A DNA stretch of 64,000 nucleotides from Prorocentrum cordatum (GCA_963575745.1 CAUYUJ010000647.1:393501-457500); one strand, 5' to 3'; numbered from the stretch's first letter, positions 52,945 to 63,009 are shown. A program made the numbers and translations. The notes: generated by a model from the letters alone, not told the origin.

Positions 52945-53354
52945 ATGCCCGCGCGCCCGCCTGCCGCAGTGATCAGTGGTTTTAATTCTCGCGAGCTGCG
53001 GGGCGGGTCGTTTGTTTCTCTTCCACGTGCATCAAAGACTTGTGCGCGATTGTGTTCTCTGCTTCGAATAGATGCCCCGTTGATCCCCAACGACAGCGGA
53101 GAGGGGGGAGCTCAAGAGCGTTTGCCCGAGGCCCTCGGAGTCCTTTAGCAGCGGAGGTAGCCTGGCATTGCAGACGCAGCTGGCGGACTGGGCAGCGAGA
53201 GTGATCATAGCCCAGCCGCCGCGTAACGTTTCGAGGACTGCATGACACGTTCCTTGTCGAAACGACGAAGCGGAGGCTGGAGGAAGGAAAGCAGGATTGA
53301 GAGGAGGAGGAGGAGGGAAGTGGAGGGGGATAAATATTTGTCCAAACCTATCTC

Positions 53355-53367
53355 GGCCGAAGCAGCC
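53355..53367 (-). promoter_or_regulatory. GGCTGCTTCGGCC hairpin motif 2
   Basis: Exact copy on the minus strand, 14 nt past the minus-strand stop at 53382. The flanks add C-G and T-A pairs (TCGGC/GCCGA). Confidence 0.55.
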
Positions 53368-53381
53368 GATTAGCGGCGCAG

Positions 53382-53759
53382 TCAGCTACTGCCTGGCGCC
53401 GCGGCGGGCTCCGCCTCAGAGGCGCCGTGGGCGTCGGCGTCGGCGTCGGCATCGTCGACCCACGGGCCCAACTCATCTGCGGCGTCGGGATCTTCCGCAA
53501 TCCTCTGAAGAAGCTTGGTCTGGATCAACATCGCCGTGATGTGGTCCATTTGGGCAGCTAGCCCCCTGATCAGCCTGGCCCGCAACCGATAAGCCGAGGG
53601 CAGCACAATGCGGAGCGGAGCAGCATAACGCAGAAATCCGTACCCAGTCAACCCATTCTTGGTAATGAAGATCATCTTCAGGTGCGCAGCCAACATCTGC
53701 CCCATCATCTTGGCCATGGCACCAATCCCGCTCATGTGGCTGACCGTGTCCTTCGCCAC
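53382..53759 (-). CDS. Hypothetical protein, 125 codons, 3' exon
   Basis: The minus-strand frame from ATG at 53759 contains MSGIGAMAKMMGQMLAAHLK, a hydrophobic/basic helical middle (LIRGLAAQMDHITAMLIQTK) and an acidic Asp-Ala tail ending SEAEPAAAPGSS. Composition is protein-like and uniform. The overlapping frame upstream (53990-53732, with VNGPSHDWGTLRGANGVRYH and PTPSDEDAAQAMKIHREVDK) is probably a preceding exon or the same gene after a frameshift. No family recognised. Confidence 0.5.
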   Translation of the reverse strand: MAKDTVSHMSGIGAMAKMMGQMLAAHLKMIFITKNGLTGYGFLRYAAPLRIVLPSAYRLRARLIRGLAAQMDHITAMLIQTKLLQRIAEDPDAADELGPWVDDADADADAHGASEAEPAAAPGSS

Positions 53760-53990
53760 CGCGTGCGCTTGTCGACTTCCCGGTGGATCTTCATGGCTTG
53801 AGCCGCGTCCTCGTCGGAAGGCGTCGGGCCACCCGGCTGCCTCGGCGTCGATATCGGGCGGGAGGTGTAGGGCCCGCCGCGGGGCCCGACCGCGTGGTAT
53901 CGAACGCCATTTGCGCCGCGCAGTGTGCCCCAGTCATGGGACGGCCCGTTCACGCAATTAAACGCGAGTGGAGCCCGTTCAAATTGAGCC
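53732..53990 (-). CDS. Possible upstream exon of the 53382-53759 gene
   Basis: Minus-strand reading FNCVNGPSHDWGTLRGANGV then PRGGPYTSRPISTPRQPGGP and DEDAAQAMKIHREVDKRTRW. It is in a different frame from the downstream ORF and overlaps it by 28 nt, so a splice or frameshift in about 53735-53775 is required. Confidence 0.35.
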
Positions 53991-54034
53991 AGAAATTGGC
54001 TACGGAGGAGGAGAAGGGAGGATGAGAGCGGCGT

Positions 54035-54047
54035 GGCCGAAGCAGCC
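54035..54047 (-). promoter_or_regulatory. GGCTGCTTCGGCC hairpin motif 3
   Basis: Exact copy on the minus strand, extended to CCATTGGCTGCTTCGGCCA, a longer form shared with motif 1. No clear ORF end lies immediately upstream on this strand. Confidence 0.45.
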
Positions 54048-54495
54048 AATGGCCCGCCCACGCCCGAGTGGAGGTGGCCCGGGGCGCGTTGGAGCGGGGT
54101 GTGTTGATGTGGGGGAGGGCCCATTCAAAGCATGAGGAGGAGGGCCCTTTCGAGCTGAACCCATAATGGGTAATGTTTGGGCCTCCTTGCTGAACCTATA
54201 ATGGGTCATTTTCGGGCCCCCGTGCTGAGCCTATCATGGCTGAACGTATAACATGGGTCCTTCTGGGGCATCCGCGCTGAACTTATCTTCTCGGGCCTCG
54301 GCGAATCATCTCACTGAGGAGGAGGGGGGGGGGGGGGGGGGCAGGGGGAGGGGGGGTGGACCGCCCAATGATATCTCGCATCGCAGGGGAGGGATGGGAG
54401 GGGCAGAAGGACGCATGATGGAATGGGAAGTCGAGACGGAGGAACGAGAGAGCGAAGATGGAGGTTGCGATGGCGATGTTTTTCATCAGTGCTAC
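54048..54495. other. AACCTATAATGGGTCA short repeat and spacer
   Basis: GAACCCATAATGGGTAATGT, GAACCTATAATGGGTCATTT and GAGCCTATCATGGCTGAACG recur at 54158, 54194 and 54226. A G run lies at 54327-54345. A minus frame 54561-54283 over this DNA is doubtful. Confidence 0.5.
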
Positions 54496-54508
54496 GGCCG
54501 AAGCAGCC
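54496..54508 (-). promoter_or_regulatory. GGCTGCTTCGGCC hairpin motif 4
   Basis: Exact copy on the minus strand, 45 nt past the minus-strand stop at 54554. The flanks add a C-G pair. Confidence 0.5.
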
Positions 54509-54553
54509 GATGCGTTAATTCCCAACGCGCGTGCAATTCCGCCGTGTCCTGGG

Positions 54554-55171
54554 TCAGCCACGGCGCGGATTCCAAAAAGGGTCGATCAGCCCTACGCCGT
54601 GAGAGTTCTCCGGGAGCGGCATGAACCTAGGCTCACTCCACCGCCATTTGTAGGTGGTTTGGCTCTGCGTAGATACCGTTCGCGTCATCGGCATCTGCGT
54701 CGGCGCCGCTGGCGTCGGCGGTGGCACCGTGGCGTCGGTCGGCGCCGTTGGCGTCGGCGTCGCTGTCGGCGGCGGCGCCGCCATGTGGATGGCGGCGGTC
54801 GGCGTCGGCACCGCCGCGTGGATGGTCGCGGCGTCAGTCGGCGTCGGACGTTTCGGGCACAGCCGCTCCCAGAGCCATATCGCAATCGCGCTCTGGACTG
54901 CGCCGCCGACGAGGATGGCCATTGCCAAGGTGTAGGCGATGCTGGCGCCGCCGTCGTCGGCCGCCATGCGGTTGGTCGCGGCGGCAATCGTTGGGCCCGG
55001 GCTAACCTGAGCTGGAACGGGCGGGCGAATGACGATGCAATGACAATGAGGAGCGTGTAGATCATGATTGGGCCAACCATTGGGGCCGCGATGAGTGTTT
55101 GAATGCTGATGGCGATGCTTCAGGTTATCGCAGGGGCCGTCTCGGAGCCACGGGGGAGGGGCACCCCCCAA
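54554..55171 (-). CDS. Hypothetical membrane protein with Pro/Thr-rich stalk
   Basis: Minus-strand frame, 205 codons. The best part starts at about codon 60: a membrane span (ASIAYTLAMAILVGGAVQSA, then IAIWLWERLCPKR), a Pro-Thr-Ala repeat (PTPTAAIHMAAPPPTATPTP) and a conserved-looking tail, RFMPLPENSHGVGLIDPFWN. Just upstream, a different frame reads a second hydrophobic span (MVGPIMIYTLLIVIASSFAR, from 55080), so the gene may have two spans joined by a splice or frameshift at about 55010-55020. No family recognised. Confidence 0.45.
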   Translation of the reverse strand: MGGAPPPWLRDGPCDNLKHRHQHSNTHRGPNGWPNHDLHAPHCHCIVIRPPVPAQVSPGPTIAAATNRMAADDGGASIAYTLAMAILVGGAVQSAIAIWLWERLCPKRPTPTDAATIHAAVPTPTAAIHMAAPPPTATPTPTAPTDATVPPPTPAAPTQMPMTRTVSTQSQTTYKWRWSEPRFMPLPENSHGVGLIDPFWNPRRG

Positions 55172-55336
55172 CCAAGTCGGTTGTCGCTCAACTGTCAGAG
55201 GACTGGTGGAGCGCGCGCGCGTCGTGGAGGGAGGAGATGGCGGTTGAAAGGGAGGGCGTAGGAGGGATGGGGGGTGCGGGGGGATGAGGATGCGGAGGAG
55301 GAATTATGCTTTTTCCTTTGCGCTCCAGAGAGCCGC

Positions 55337-55349
55337 GGCCGAAGCAGCC
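55337..55349 (-). promoter_or_regulatory. GGCTGCTTCGGCC hairpin motif 5
   Basis: Exact copy on the minus strand, 30 nt past the minus-strand stop at 55380. The flanks add C-G and G-C pairs (GCGGC/GCCGC). Confidence 0.55.
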
Positions 55350-55379
55350 GCAGAAATCCCGCGCTCCTACGACGAAGCA

Positions 55380-55640
55380 CTAATTCTTATCTGAATCCTC
55401 GTCGGACTCCCGGGGGCCCCTCAATGGCAGCGTCTTCTGCGTGTCATCGTCCGAAAGCGGCATCGGATCCAACGTGTCAGAACAATCCAGCCCCTCATCG
55501 CGCGTACGGCTGGAGAGCGGATCGCTATAAAAAGGTGCTCTCACAGTGAGACTTCCTCGAGGTCCACGACCACCTGTGCGCGCCGCCTGTTCGCAGACAG
55601 TCAGCGCGCGCCGCCTGGCTGTCACTGACTCGCGCGCCAG
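55380..55640 (-). CDS. Putative terminal exon with acidic tail
   Basis: On the minus strand, a TCC/C-rich tract and acceptor CGTCCTGCAG are followed by LARESVTARRRALTVCEQAA, then LTVRAPFYSDPLSSRTRDEG and an acidic end, PRESDEDSDKN, before the stop at 55380. The frame remains open upstream through the TCC array, but that part is low complexity. It looks like a C-terminal exon of an unknown protein. Confidence 0.45.
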   Translation of the reverse strand: MARESVTARRRALTVCEQAARTGGRGPRGSLTVRAPFYSDPLSSRTRDEGLDCSDTLDPMPLSDDDTQKTLPLRGPRESDEDSDKN

Positions 55641-55659
55641 CTGCAGGACGAGGCGGTGG

Positions 55660-56102
55660 GGGGAGGAGGGGGGGGGGGGGTGGAGGAGGAGGAGGAGGAG
55701 GGGCAAGAGGAGAAAAAGCATTGCGAACGAACGCCGAACAGGACTTGAGGAGGGAGGGGAGCGGCAGAGGCAGCGCAGAGCAAGCAGGAACGAGGGGGCG
55801 GACGGAGGAGGTCGTCGTCGTGGACGGGGGAGGGGGCGGTCGTGGTCAGGGCAGGGCGTCGGGGGCGTTGGTCGTCGGGGGCGGTCGTGGTCGTCGGGGA
55901 GGGTCGTGGTCGTCGGGGCGGTCGTGGTCAGGGCAGGGCGTCGGGGGCGTTGGTCGTCGGGGGCTGTCGTGGTCGTCGGGGGCGGTCGCAGTCGTCGGGG
56001 CGGTCGTGGTCAAGTCAGGGCAGGGCGTCGGGGGCGGTCGCTGTCGTTGGGGCGGGCCGGGGGCGGTGGTCGTAGTCAGGGGAGGGGGAGTGGGCCGGCG
56101 GC
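55660..56102. repeat. GGTCGTCGGGG tandem repeat and GGA patch
   Basis: 55800-56060 is built from GGTCGTCGGGGGCGGTCGTG-type 10-22-bp units. A (GGA) patch lies at 55680-55700. It abuts the 3' end of the minus-strand retrotransposon. Confidence 0.85.
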
Positions 56103-59100
56103 TCAGGCGGCGTCGGCCGCGTTGGCCGCCGTGGCCGCCGCAAACCTGGCCGCGGGCGCCCCGACCGGCGCCTGTAGCCTGCGGAGCACGGCCCGCGCGT
56201 TCTCCCTTTGGAGGAGATGCGAGAGTCGCTGGGCGTGCTCCGCCGCCACCTGCGAGGGGTCGCCCCCCGTGGCGTCTGCCGCGCGCTTGGCCAGGACGGC
56301 CAGGGCGCGTCGCGCCTCCTTGCCCCAGCCGCCGCCGTGCGCCTCGACCACCATGGGAATGAAGGTGATCCCAGCGGCGGCGCAGCTGCGCTCGGTGTTG
56401 AGGAAGAGGCGTTTTTGCTCCTCGTAGCGCTCGGCCGCGGCGCCAGGCGCGGCAGCCGAGGCGGCGAGCAGGTCGCCCCGCAGCCCCGAGGTGACCGCGA
56501 AGTCAAGGGCGGCCGGGGCGCCGTTACGCCAACGGGGAATATGCACATCCGCCGGGCGTCGGCCGCCGTCGTCGAGCTCGCCGCCGTTCTCTTCCGCCCC
56601 AGGCGGGCCCTCGCCGCTCGCGCGAGGCTGCAGAAGGCCAGGCCGTTCGAGCTCGGAGCCTGGGAACCCCGCGGCTTGCGCGGCGAAGAAAGCCTTGTCT
56701 CGTCAGGCGTTGTGCCGCTTGACTCGGTCCCCTCGGCAAGGACAGACCAGCGCGTGGTCGCCGTAGACGTCGAGGATGCCGTCGCAAGCCGGGCAGAAGG
56801 TCTCTGCGTCCGCCAGCTGCACCCGCAAGCGCCTCTGCAGAGCAATCTGCATCAAGCCGTGCGGGAACTCCGTGCCAACCTCAGCACAGGGCCGCGCCTG
56901 CAGCCAGCCGCTGGCGCCAGGGGCACTGACCAGCGAGAGGTGGGCCCTGGTGGCGGGGCAAGCGCGTTCCCAGAGTTCGGCCTTGGCGGCCTGGTCCAGC
57001 CGGTCAGAGAGCCCCCGCTGGTTGCCGTGCTGGCTGGCGTCGAAAGCGATCCGATCTGCCAGTGTTAACCGGGCGTTGTAGGCCGCCGCGGCAGCGCCCA
57101 GGGCGCCGTCGGCGCCGGCGTCGTCGTCGGAGTAGCCCGCCCAGAGCTGCTGGCAGAGCGCAGAGCAGGCCGCGCGGGAAGCCAAGTAGGCGGCGGGCGC
57201 GTGGCGCTCCGCCGAGCGCAGCCCCAGGCCGCCTGCCTTGAGGGCGAGCTGCGCCTGTGCCCAGGAGTCGTCCGTGGGGGAGCTGCTGCTCAGCTGCTCG
57301 AGGCTGGCGCGCACTGCGTTGTCCAGCTTGACCAGCGCTTCCGTGTGCACAGTGGGCGGGACAACCCGCGCCGAGTAGCTGAGTCTGCAGAAGCCGGCGC
57401 ACTGCCGTAGCAGGTGGAGCGCAACCTGGGCGTGCTCGAGGGCGCCGAGTGCGTCAAGGAGCTCGGTGGCCTTGTCGACTCGCTGCCGGGTGTGCTCGAG
57501 GCAGAAGGCGTCGCTGCCGACTGGCGCGCCCAGGAGCTCGAAGCAGCCGTCCGCGCGCAGGCGGAAGCCCGGGGGGAAGGCCTGCAAATCCACCTCGCTG
57601 TCGTTACCGCCAGTGGGGACCACTTCACATTTCCCGGGCCCCGTGCTCAGGCGGAGTCCCACGGTCGCCAGCTCTCCCACCAGCAGGTGGAGCAGGCGCG
57701 CCACGGCCTGCCAGTCGCCCGCAAGGGTGCCGTCGTCGAGGAAAAAGAAAGTCAGGTCCAGGGCGCCCGCGGCCGCGGGGGCGGGCTGGCGGAGAGCCCT
57801 CTCGGCAGCGCGCTGCAGCGCTAGGGAGAAGAGCAGCGGCCCCAGTGGGTCCCCCTGCTGCACGCCGCATTCCGAGCGGATCGAGTGCCGGCCGAGCCAG
57901 AGCAGGGAGGGGGCCCGGTAGCACCAGGAAGCCCAGGGCGCAAGAGCGGGCAGCTCCTCGTGCACCGCTTGCAGGAGGGCTTGGCGGTCGAGGGTGTTGA
58001 AAGCGTTGCTTGAGTCAAGCTTAACGAACACCTTCTGCCTGCTGCCAGCGTGGCGCGCGAACCACTGTCGGGACACGTGAACCGCGGCCTCGCAGCCGCC
58101 CGGGAGGGCGACGCCTACCTGCAGGGGGGCGAGGCGGTCTCGGGCGGCGTCAGAGACTTGGCTGCAAAGGCACTTCGCCACCAGGCGCCGCACGGTCTCC
58201 CCCACGGCCACCGGTCGAAGGCCGCCGTCCTTCTTGGGTAGGGCCACCAGCGAGGCGCCAGCCAGGTAGTCCGCCACGCCGGGGGGGGCTTGACCCTTCG
58301 CGAGGAGGTTGGTGAGGCCGAGCAGCTGCTGCAGCACCTCGTCGCGGTGGGCCGCCGTCTGCAGCGCGTCCTTGAGGTGTTGCGGCCGCAAGCCGGAGGG
58401 GCCCGGAGCGGAGCCCCGAGGGAAGGCCCGCACCTCGCGCTCGAGCGAGGCGGTGTCTAGCTGCGGCACCGCCGCCGCGTTGACCGCGGGGAGGCTAGCG
58501 GCGTCCACGGGTCGCTGGCTGCTTGGGTGCTTCTGACGCATCTGCTCCAGCACAGCTGTGGTGACCTCCGCCGGGGGCTCGCTGGTGAGCGCCGAGCAGC
58601 CCTTGGAGTACTGCGCGTCCGCCGAGAGTTCCAGGCAGCGCTGCGCTCTCTGAGCCGCGCGGGAGGGTTTTGCAGTGGCTCGCCTGTCCGCGGTCTCCGC
58701 CCAGAGTGAAGCGCGCTCTCCCTCCAGCCAGCGCTGGCAGAGGTTCTTGGTCAGAGCTTCCGCCGCGCTCCTGCTGCCGCGGCCCCCGCGCGTGTGCGGG
58801 CGGAGGACACACTTGGGCAGCGTGACAAACTGGAGCCACGCCTCCTCCGTATTTCGGTGCACGGCGAGCGCCGCCGCCTGCGCCAGGCAGCGGGCCCACA
58901 GGACCCGCGCCCCCTTGGGCACGTAGTGCTTTGTGCTGGCTCGTCGGGAAAAGACCTCTTGCCAGGTAGGCAAACCGCGCGGCCGGGGGGCGCCGTCGTC
59001 AGCCGCCGGCGCGGCCTCGGCAGCAGCAGCTCGCGCAGCGGGGCGGCACCGCGGACGCACGCGCCCATTGCGCGAGTGGAGGTACCGCTGGCAAACCGAG

Positions 59101-60482
59101 CATTGTGACAAGCTGCGTTCGTCCAAATATGCTTGTGGTACCGACGGCAGGCCCGGAAATCTGCCGTCCGCATGCTCATTAAGATGCGGGCGCATGGCCC
59201 CGTGGTCTGCCCAACCAGCGCTGGAGGCAAGGTCCGCGCGGGGGCGGCCCGGGACAGGACAGCCGACCCGCGCGCGCCGGGCGCGCCGTTGTGGAGGGGC
59301 CGCGGCGTCGTCTGCAGGGGCGGGCGGCGGCGGAGCCTGCGAGTCTGGAGCTGCGGCCGCTGGCGGGGCAGCCAGGGGCTGATCGGCGGGAGCCGCGGCG
59401 GCGGCAGGCAGACCGTGCACCGCCGGTGGAGCAGCCGCGGGCGGCGGGACAGGGGCAACGGCGGCCGCGGCCGGCGGCGGGGTCGCAGCAGCGGAGCTCG
59501 CGGCGGCCGCGCGGCGGATCTCTGGCAGGGGGACGCCGGCATCGACATTCATGTCCCGCTCGGGGTCGATGTTCAGTTCTCCCATCCCCACGCCCAGGCG
59601 GGGGACTGGGTCAGGATCATCCCCCTCGGTGCGGTTCCGCCGAAGTCGGCGCCCGGGCGACTCCCCAACGGGTGCAATCTCGAGAAAAGTGTTGCGGACG
59701 CCAACCTCGTGACGAGCAGGCTGAGATGCCTGCGCCGTTGGCCTGGATGAAGGGAAGCCCGCTAATGCTGCTGGCTGCTGCGGCGCCGCCTCCGGTGGAG
59801 GGGGACGGTTGCGGGTTTTGCTGTCCAGCGCGCCACCCGAAGAAGGCCGTGACCGATGATCCCCCCCCTCTCCCCCCCCTCCACGGCGGCAGATGCAACC
59901 CATGCGTTCGACGAGACACATGCGGCACACGTCCGAATCAGAGCCCGCGGGGAATGCGGGCGACAGCACGGAACGGATAAGCAGAGCGGCGTGCCCTGCC
60001 CACGAACGGCCGCGGCCCTCAATGGGCGGGTGGGCCGCGGCAGACGTGGCGGCCCAGTCGGCGCCAGCGTTCGCCGCCCTGCGGAACTCGCCCTGGTCGA
60101 ACTTCTCGCTGAACTCGCCCTGGCGCTTGCCGTGGAGTTCGTCCCATTTGACCTTCATCACCTTCTTGAGCCCAGTGGTGAACTCCCATTCGGGCGCCCG
60201 CCGCATCTGCTGGGTGCGCTCGATCTTCTCGGTCAGCATGATCAGCATGTCGCTGCGGCCGTCAGCGCCCGGACACTGGGCTGCGATCAGGGTCAGGTCG
60301 CTGAAGTCCTCGTGCACGTGATGCTGGAACGTGTCGTCGTCAATCAGGATGTGCGCCGCCTCCGCCAATGTGCGCATCTTCACATATGCTTCACAGCGAA
60401 TCGCATGGATGACGCCGCCTTGGTCGAGGTCAACGTAATCGTCCGAACGGCCGCTGAGGAAAACTGCCATTGCCTCTTGCAT
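56103..60482 (-). CDS. Non-LTR retrotransposon polyprotein (RT plus RLE), one in-frame TGA
   Basis: Minus-strand frame of 1259 codons (60482 to 56706), then TGA at 56703-56705, then 199 further codons in the same frame to a stop at 56103. Residues 1-200 are an unclassified N-terminus with a Cys cluster (CRMCLVERMGCIC, 186-198), followed by a Pro/Ala-rich linker. A finger-like segment lies at 430-479 (MRPHLNEHADG...CSVC...C). RT: LPKKDGGLRPVAVGE (748-762), motif A VKLDSSNAFNTLD (820-832), motif B GVQQGDPLGPLLF (873-885), motif C FFFLDDGT (911-918), with LDD in place of ADD. The zinc knuckle is C1230, C1233, H1243, C1247. Past the TGA, RPADVHIPRW and AALDFAVTS fit the PD..(D/E).K core of a restriction-like endonuclease. 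It is nearly intact, so probably a young copy. Confidence 0.85.
56703..56705 (-). other. In-frame TGA within the retrotransposon ORF
   Basis: It sits just after the zinc knuckle (KRHNA-stop-RDKAFFAAQAAG). The frame is open on both sides, so this is a single nonsense change, a readthrough site or a sequence error. Confidence 0.75.
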
Positions 60483-60670
60483 TTTTGTGTGGGGCTGGAC
60501 AATCCGCCAATGAATGCTGATACTTTGGCAGCCTTGAACACAAGATGGCTACGGAACGTGGCGACGCATACTCATTCATATTCAGACACCGAAGCTCGGC
60601 ATCGATGTGGGCCAAGTGTTGAGCAAGAAGGGTGTGTCAGCAGACGGTGTCGGGTTGGAATGCATGCCTC

Positions 60671-60720
60671 GTGCCACAAAAGGTGTAATTAACGATGTTA
60701 ATTACACCTAGTGCTGGCAC
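60671..60720. repeat. AT-rich perfect hairpin between divergent genes
   Basis: AGGTGTAATTAAC (60681-60693), GAT, GTTAATTACACCT (60697-60709) form a 13-bp perfect stem. The outer GTGCCA (60671-60676) and TGGCAC (60715-60720) can pair as well. It is the most AT-rich point in a GC-rich neighbourhood and lies between the minus-strand retrotransposon and the + strand gene. Confidence 0.8.
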
Positions 60721-60853
60721 AAAGGTTTGCATTCGCAACCCCGAGGTGATGGCTGTTTGCAATCAATGTCAGACGGCGCCTACTCGTTCCTCGTGCTGTT
60801 CATGGCTAAGTATGGAAACGACGCTGTTCACGTGATTTCTCGAACAAATACAG

Positions 60854-62290
60854 GGAGTGGACTTCCTGGCGCTGAGCAATGAGATCGAGTGCTACGTCGT
60901 GAGGTTCCTCAGGCAGCGTGGCATCATGCGCCTCGGCATGGAAGCTCACCAGATTTCCATCGCGTCGAAGAAGAGCGGCTGGCGTGGCAATGGGATTCCT
61001 GCAGAGCGGGCCGGGATCACGCACATGCTGGACAAAGGCCCAGAGTGCCTGTATTCCGTGCTCTTGGACCAGACGGGCCAGAACGCATACAAAACGATCA
61101 CATCCTACGATAATGGCTCGCCTGGCGCGCTCTTCCAGTTCACCAAGCACGAGGAAACTGAACCGCCATGGTGGATGAAAGTTCTCCCGGAGGAGGCCAT
61201 GGCGGCCATGGCGGCCCAACTGCGCAATATCAGCAACTGGTTTTAGCTGGCCAACTACTTCGATCTGCCGTACAGGTGCGAGCTTTGGGCGGCAATTCGG
61301 AAAGAGGGGCCACCTCACAAACAACCTGAGAAGATGTCTGCACAAGAAGTGATCGACATGTGCAATGGGTCTAAACTTATGTTCTATCAGCCCGAGGACG
61401 AAAAGCCACAGACGGGTGACGCCCCGGACGATGCTCGTGGTAGTCAGTGCTCCGCGGAGCCGTATCAACAACATCATCCCGCCACGGACTACATGCACGA
61501 CGAAGTGGAGGAGGCGGACACCTGGGTCAATAATAAGATTAATGATGATGGCAAGTCGTGGTACTATTATCCACAGCAGCCCAACGACCATCATCAATAT
61601 GACAACATGTCGTGGCAGTCCGCGGGCTATCCAGAAGATGCCGACACGTGGCAGCAGCCCGCAGGTCAGCCCGCGGAGGAGTACGCCGACGAGATTCCAC
61701 AGGCGGAGGGTGTTGGCATTGGCTCGCCAGACACAGGATCCCCACGGCCAACGCTCGGCGGCGGCGGCAGCCCACATACCAGCCTGCCAGGAAGCATGCC
61801 AGGCAGCGCCTGCCAGGCAGCCTACGAGGAGCAGATCAAACAGCTAAGCGCGACGGTTGCAGCACTCCGTAACGACGTGATGCAAGCGGTGGACGCTGCA
61901 ACCGTGGCTGCACAAGCCGCACAATGTGCGGCGCACAATGCGGCCACGGCGCAGCACGCCCAGTTCAGCATGCCACAGCCGCATGTCTGCAGCGTGCCAG
62001 TGCCGCCGCAGCCACCACCAACCGCGCCTCCTGCTTGGGTTGAGTGGAAGCAGAGCAGTCGACAAGCGCCAGCCTGGCTAGAGAAGAAAGCGGCTCGTGC
62101 TGCACGCTACGCGGCAGGCGACAGGCCACCGCAAGGAGCAACCGTGCCATCGCTGCCGATGTGCAAGTGGTGCGGTAAAAACCAAGCCGGTCGCCATTGC
62201 ATTTACGAGGCCTGTAGGTCCTGCTGCGACTCCTACAGGCAGGAACTGGGGGCCGCGTCCAAGCGGTGCTGGCAGCACGACGCTGCGTAG
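60854..62290 (+). CDS. Cys-rich-tailed hypothetical protein, one in-frame TAG
   Basis: After acceptor AAATACAG (60846-60853) a frame runs 478 codons to TAG at 62288-62290, broken once by TAG at 61244-61246. The N-terminal part (VDFLALSNEIECYVVRFLRQ ... PPWWMKVLPEEAMAAMAAQL) is globular-looking. Residues after the internal stop start LANYFDLPYRCELWAAIRKE in the same frame. The middle is Gln/His/Asp/Trp-rich and probably disordered. A coiled coil follows (EEQIKQLSATVAALRNDVMQ). The tail is a Cys/His cluster (MCKWCGKNQAGRHCIYEACR, then SCC and CWQH) that probably binds zinc. No family recognised. The first exon is not identified. A GGCTGCTTCGGCC motif starts 24 nt after the stop. Confidence 0.6.
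61244..61246 (+). other. In-frame TAG within the 60854-62290 gene
   Basis: Sequence AACTGGTTTTAGCTGGCC. Both sides stay in the same frame and keep protein-like composition. It could alternatively lie in a short intron. Confidence 0.65.
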
Positions 62291-62314
62291 ATTTTCCAGC
62301 AGGTTTTTGTGAAC

Positions 62315-62327
62315 GGCTGCTTCGGCC
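62315..62327 (+). promoter_or_regulatory. GGCTGCTTCGGCC hairpin motif 6
   Basis: Exact copy 24 nt after the 62290 stop, sense. The flanks add a C-G pair (CGGC/GCCG). Confidence 0.55.
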
Positions 62328-62641
62328 GAACTTAATTCGCCATGCCTTGCCACAGGGGCCGGGTGTGCATCCCGGGAGGCGGCCGCTGGGTGTCATGGGC
62401 CCGCGGAGGCCTCGGCTGGCGCAAGGCGGCCGTTGTGATCATCGGTCCGCGGGCGCCTCGGCTGGCCCAGCCTGGCACTGTGCAAAAGCGCCGTCCTCCT
62501 CCGCCTCCCCCGTCCGAGTTCCCACCCCCCCTCCCCCTTCTTCCACCTCCTCGTCCTCATCGTCATCATTCGCCCAGCCGACCTCCGTGACCCAGAACCA
62601 GGATTGAACCACCCATTAATATCTTCACTACCCACGGGAAC
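62328..62641. other. No gene supported
   Basis: GC-rich with a CCTCC-rich patch 62495-62560. Probably intergenic. Confidence 0.45.
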
Positions 62642-62983
62642 GTGTCGTGCATTTATCTACTTTCAGCGACCCTCCGACGATCAGCTGTTTTCGGCTCGAT
62701 GGTTTCGGCGCCTCTGTTTCGGCACTGCACTGCTGAAGTCATGTACTCAGAGCTGATGCGGTCTATCGGGTCTGCCAGTAGCACTTGCAACCCTGAGGCT
62801 CCGAACCAGCTCATCTCATGTGATGACATCTCCGATGGTTGCAAATACTGGCAGGATTTTGCGCCCTCCGCAGGGCCAGCGGTGCTACTTGGCCAGGCGA
62901 CGCTCCACTTGAACCGTGCGTCGTCCATGCTGCGCAAGCTTTCAGAGAAGCTTGAGCAGGACAAGGCGTTGCTGGCCTACTAA
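62642..62983 (+). CDS. Hypothetical ORF, 113 codons
   Basis: The convincing part is the second half: SCDDISDGCKYWQDFAPSAG, then LLGQATLHLNRASSMLRKLS and EKLEQDKALLAY before TAA. It is helical and charged. The start is uncertain because the first codon is GTG, with the first ATG at 62700. The next ORF (63010) begins 26 nt later in another frame and may be its continuation after a splice. Confidence 0.4.
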   Translation: MSCIYLLSATLRRSAVFGSMVSAPLFRHCTAEVMYSELMRSIGSASSTCNPEAPNQLISCDDISDGCKYWQDFAPSAGPAVLLGQATLHLNRASSMLRKLSEKLEQDKALLAY

Positions 62984-63009
62984 GCCATCAACTGGCGGAT
63001 CACAGGTTA

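Noticed and set aside
55546-56427. 293-codon + strand ORF over 55.5-56.4 kb
   Set aside because: It is made of GGTCGTCGGGG repeats and the antisense of the retrotransposon endonuclease region.
59133-59980. Plus-strand ORFs of more than 200 codons opposite the retrotransposon
   Set aside because: They are antisense shadows in GC-rich coding DNA; the minus strand carries the RT motifs.
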